DNA from: Desulfosporosinus sp.
GTDB taxonomy: Bacteria > Bacillota > Desulfitobacteriia > Desulfitobacteriales > Desulfitobacteriaceae
Direction of reading: 5' to 3'
Assembly: GCA_003513495.1 (NCBI GenBank)
Contig: DOPM01000058.1
Span: 211,419-275,418, forward strand
Length of the DNA stretch: 64,000 nt
In this document: positions 62,257-64,000 of the stretch, one piece after another
How positions within the stretch are numbered: position 1 is the stretch's first letter
Layout: every line of letters begins with the position of its first letter
The notes under the pieces: generated by a model
What the model saw: the letters and a program-made list of their open reading frames with translations, nothing else
Databases searched by the model: none
What the model was told of the DNA's origin: nothing
Position numbers and translations under genes: made by a program

Positions 62257-63594
62257 ATGAGTGAAAAACTTGGAATTCCAGGACTAAAATCCAGAGCGTT
62301 AATAGAAAGAAAAAACAAGTGTACAGCGAGAGGGATCTCGCAGGGAACTCCTTTGTTCATTGAGAATGCTTCAGGCGCTGTGATGACGGATGTCGATGGT
62401 AACCAGTTCATCGATTTTTACGGTGGTATCGGGGTTTTGAATGCTGGTCATTGTCCCCGACCAGTTGTTAATGCTATAAAGGAACAAGCTGAAAAATTAA
62501 TACACACTTGTTTTATGACATCTATGTACGAAGGTTGGGTAGACTTAGCAGAGAAATTGATACAAATCACACCTATTAAGGGAGATCTTAAAGCAACATA
62601 CGTTAACAGTGGTGCGGAAGCAGTGGAGAATGCCATAAAAATTGCTCGTGCTTATACTAAAAGGACGGGAGTTATTGCTTTTGAAATGGCCTTCCATGGT
62701 AGAACAAATCTTGCTATGGGCTTAACTAGTAAGGTCAAGCCTTACAAATATGGCTTTGGGCCTTTTGCACCTGAAATCTATAAAATTCCTTCTGCTTATT
62801 GCTATCGGTGTTTTTATCGTTCCAATTATCCAAGCTGTGGTATGCACTGTTTAGAACAATTCGAACGTTTCTTTGCTGCTGAGGTTGAACCAGAAACCAT
62901 TGCCGGAATGATTATCGAACCCGTTCAAGGAGAAGGTGGGTTTATAGTTCCACCTAAGGAGTTCTTGCCTGGATTAAAAACGATTGCCAAAAAATACGGT
63001 ATCGTATTTATAGCAGATGAAATTCAAACAGGTTTTGGTAGAACTGGCAAGATGTTTGCGGTTGAAAACTACGGTGTCGAGCCTGATCTTATAACAATGG
63101 CGAAGTCCATTGCTGCTGGTATGCCTCTAAGTGTAGTAGTTGGCAAAGCTGAAATTATGGATGCACCGGGGCCTGGAATGTTAGGCGGAACTTACGCAGG
63201 TAATCCACTCTCTTGTGCGGCAGGTTTAGCGACGATAAATTATATCGAGGAAGAAAAGCTTCCGGACAGAGCAGCAAAAATCGGAGATTATGTTGTTGAT
63301 CGCTTGAAGGTGATGCAGGAAAAATATCCGTTGATCGGCGATATCCGAAGTCTAGGTGCTATGATTGGAATTGAGCTAGTCAAAGATCGTGAGACAAAAG
63401 AACCTGCTAAAGAAGAAACTGCTCAGATTACTCAAGAATGCTTGAGTCACGGGTTAATAATCATTTCGGCGGGAGTATTCGGAAATGTAATTCGGATGTT
63501 GATGCCGCTGGTGATCACAAATGAGCAACTTGAGATAGCACTTAACATTTTAGATGAAGCCTTTGATAAGGTTCAGAATGGAAAAAACTATTAA
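62257..63594 (+). CDS. Class III aminotransferase (omega-amino acid / GABA type)
   Basis: A 445-residue PLP enzyme. VNSGAEAVENAIKIAR (about 112-127), EMAFHGRT, IADEIQTGFGRTG (about 249-261) and the PLP Lys in TMAKSIAAGMPLS (about 282) identify class III. A Cys-rich stretch CYRCFYRSNYPSCGMHC (about 184-200) matches a subgroup of GabT-like enzymes. It removes the amino group of an omega-amino acid such as 4-aminobutyrate or beta-alanine using a 2-oxoacid acceptor. A candidate sigma-54 promoter precedes it. A second class III gene lies convergent downstream. Confidence 0.87.
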   Translation: MSEKLGIPGLKSRALIERKNKCTARGISQGTPLFIENASGAVMTDVDGNQFIDFYGGIGVLNAGHCPRPVVNAIKEQAEKLIHTCFMTSMYEGWVDLAEKLIQITPIKGDLKATYVNSGAEAVENAIKIARAYTKRTGVIAFEMAFHGRTNLAMGLTSKVKPYKYGFGPFAPEIYKIPSAYCYRCFYRSNYPSCGMHCLEQFERFFAAEVEPETIAGMIIEPVQGEGGFIVPPKEFLPGLKTIAKKYGIVFIADEIQTGFGRTGKMFAVENYGVEPDLITMAKSIAAGMPLSVVVGKAEIMDAPGPGMLGGTYAGNPLSCAAGLATINYIEEEKLPDRAAKIGDYVVDRLKVMQEKYPLIGDIRSLGAMIGIELVKDRETKEPAKEETAQITQECLSHGLIIISAGVFGNVIRMLMPLVITNEQLEIALNILDEAFDKVQNGKNY

Positions 63595-63602
63595 ACCTGA
63601 GA

Positions 63603-63649
63603 AAGGCACCCTTTGTATGCTGGAATTTATTCCATACAAAGGGTGCCTT
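63603..63649. terminator. Bidirectional terminator between convergent aminotransferases
   Basis: A perfect 17-base-pair stem (AAGGCACCCTTTGTATG with its complement) and 13-base loop between the two stop codons. It can serve both directions. Confidence 0.8.
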
Positions 63650-63667
63650 CTGAATTACTATATGAAG

Positions 63668-64000
63668 CTAAAGTTGATTTCCCAAAAACTCAAAATGAGC
63701 TTGTTCTATGGATCTGCCTAGTTTTTCAACTAACTCTATTACGTCCGTTTCAGTAATAACTAATGCCGGTGACAATTGTAATCCGTCGTCAACCAACGGG
63801 CGTAAGGCCAATCCGTTTTCCCAAGCAATAGCCGATACACGCTTGGCAAATCCTATGTTTGAGTTAAACTTAGTCCTATTTTCCGCATTTTGGACGAGCT
63901 GGACGGCATTCATTAGACCTATACCCCTAACTTCGCCGATACAGGGTAACATCAAGTCTCGAATTCCGGTACGCAATTGTTCGCCTTTAACATGGGCATT
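63668..64000 (-). CDS. Class III aminotransferase, C-terminal part (cut by window edge)
   Basis: The last 110 codons of a minus-strand gene running off the window end. The fragment has GEVRGIGLMNAVQLV and ENGLALRPLVDDGLQLSPALVITETDVIELV, the C-terminal domain of class III aminotransferases. The in-frame TTG near 63976 is internal; the frame stays open to base 64000. It faces the aminotransferase at 62257 but differs clearly from it. Confidence 0.8.
   Translation of the reverse strand, partial: NAHVKGEQLRTGIRDLMLPCIGEVRGIGLMNAVQLVQNAENRTKFNSNIGFAKRVSAIAWENGLALRPLVDDGLQLSPALVITETDVIELVEKLGRSIEQAHFEFLGNQL

Noticed and set aside
1..64000. CRISPR arrays, tRNA or rRNA genes, complete insertion sequences
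   Set aside because: None were recognised when reading the window; a dedicated tRNA/CRISPR scan was not possible.

Overview
The window looks like chromosomal DNA of a strictly anaerobic, low-to-mid GC Gram-positive bacterium of the Desulfosporosinus/Desulfitobacterium/Desulfotomaculum (Peptococcaceae) kind. This is an inference from gene content: ferredoxin- and CoA-based aromatic catabolism, HdrA/MvhD-type selenoproteins, many sigma-54 regulators, purine-rich Shine-Dalgarno sites and frequent TTG/GTG starts. No rRNA, tRNA, CRISPR array or complete insertion sequence was seen.

Layout. (1) 26-5945: a metallo-beta-lactamase-fold hydrolase (-), two tandem near-duplicate 604-residue acyl-CoA dehydrogenases behind a candidate sigma-54 promoter, and a LytTR response regulator (-) whose receiver lacks the phospho-acceptor Asp. 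(2) 6264-24312: a CBS-PAS-PAS-AAA+ sigma-54 activator, then a textbook -24/-12 promoter driving bamA and bamBCDEFGHI, the ATP-independent class II benzoyl-CoA reductase and ring hydrolase. A class V aminotransferase, a short-chain dehydrogenase and a thiolase follow. bamE and bamF each contain an in-frame UGA at a conserved Cys position and are best read as selenoproteins. (3) 24361-30240: a second PAS-PAS sigma-54 activator and a three-subunit molybdenum hydroxylase. (4) 30696-41245: a four-gene 2-oxoacid:acceptor oxidoreductase with its own NAD(P)/FAD/ferredoxin subunit, a dihydropyrimidinase-like amidohydrolase, a DMSO-reductase-family Mo enzyme with FeS and NrfD-type subunits but no Tat signal, and a small Cys-rich protein. 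Together these resemble the anaerobic phenylacetyl-CoA to phenylglyoxylate to benzoyl-CoA modules (Pad). (5) 41246-46179: a housekeeping aromatic amino acid operon (aroF-tyrA-aroA) with azlCD. (6) 46245-55971: an IclR regulator (-) divergent from a TRAP transporter / KOR-type oxidoreductase / TAXI binding protein / GlcD-GlcF operon. (7) 56158-61884: a CoA-transferase, acyl-CoA dehydrogenase, Hbd, Crt and thiolase beta-oxidation operon whose promoter matches the TRAP operon promoter in spacing and upstream palindrome. (8) 62167-64000: two convergent class III aminotransferases, the second cut by the window edge.

How the parts may work together (inference). Peripheral modules (Mo enzymes, 2-oxoacid oxidoreductases, hydroxyacid oxidase plus TRAP uptake) would funnel aromatic or hydroxy acids to acyl-CoA esters, possibly benzoyl-CoA. 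BamB-I would reduce the ring using an electron-bifurcating Hdr/Mvh/Nuo-like complex, BamA would open it to 3-hydroxypimelyl-CoA, and the short-chain dehydrogenase and thiolase would carry that to acetyl-CoA and glutaryl-CoA. A benzoate-CoA ligase and recognisable bamQ/bamR are not in the window. The strongest leads are the two hidden selenocysteines, the sigma-54 promoter set, the Pad-like island, and the twin promoters with palindromic operators.
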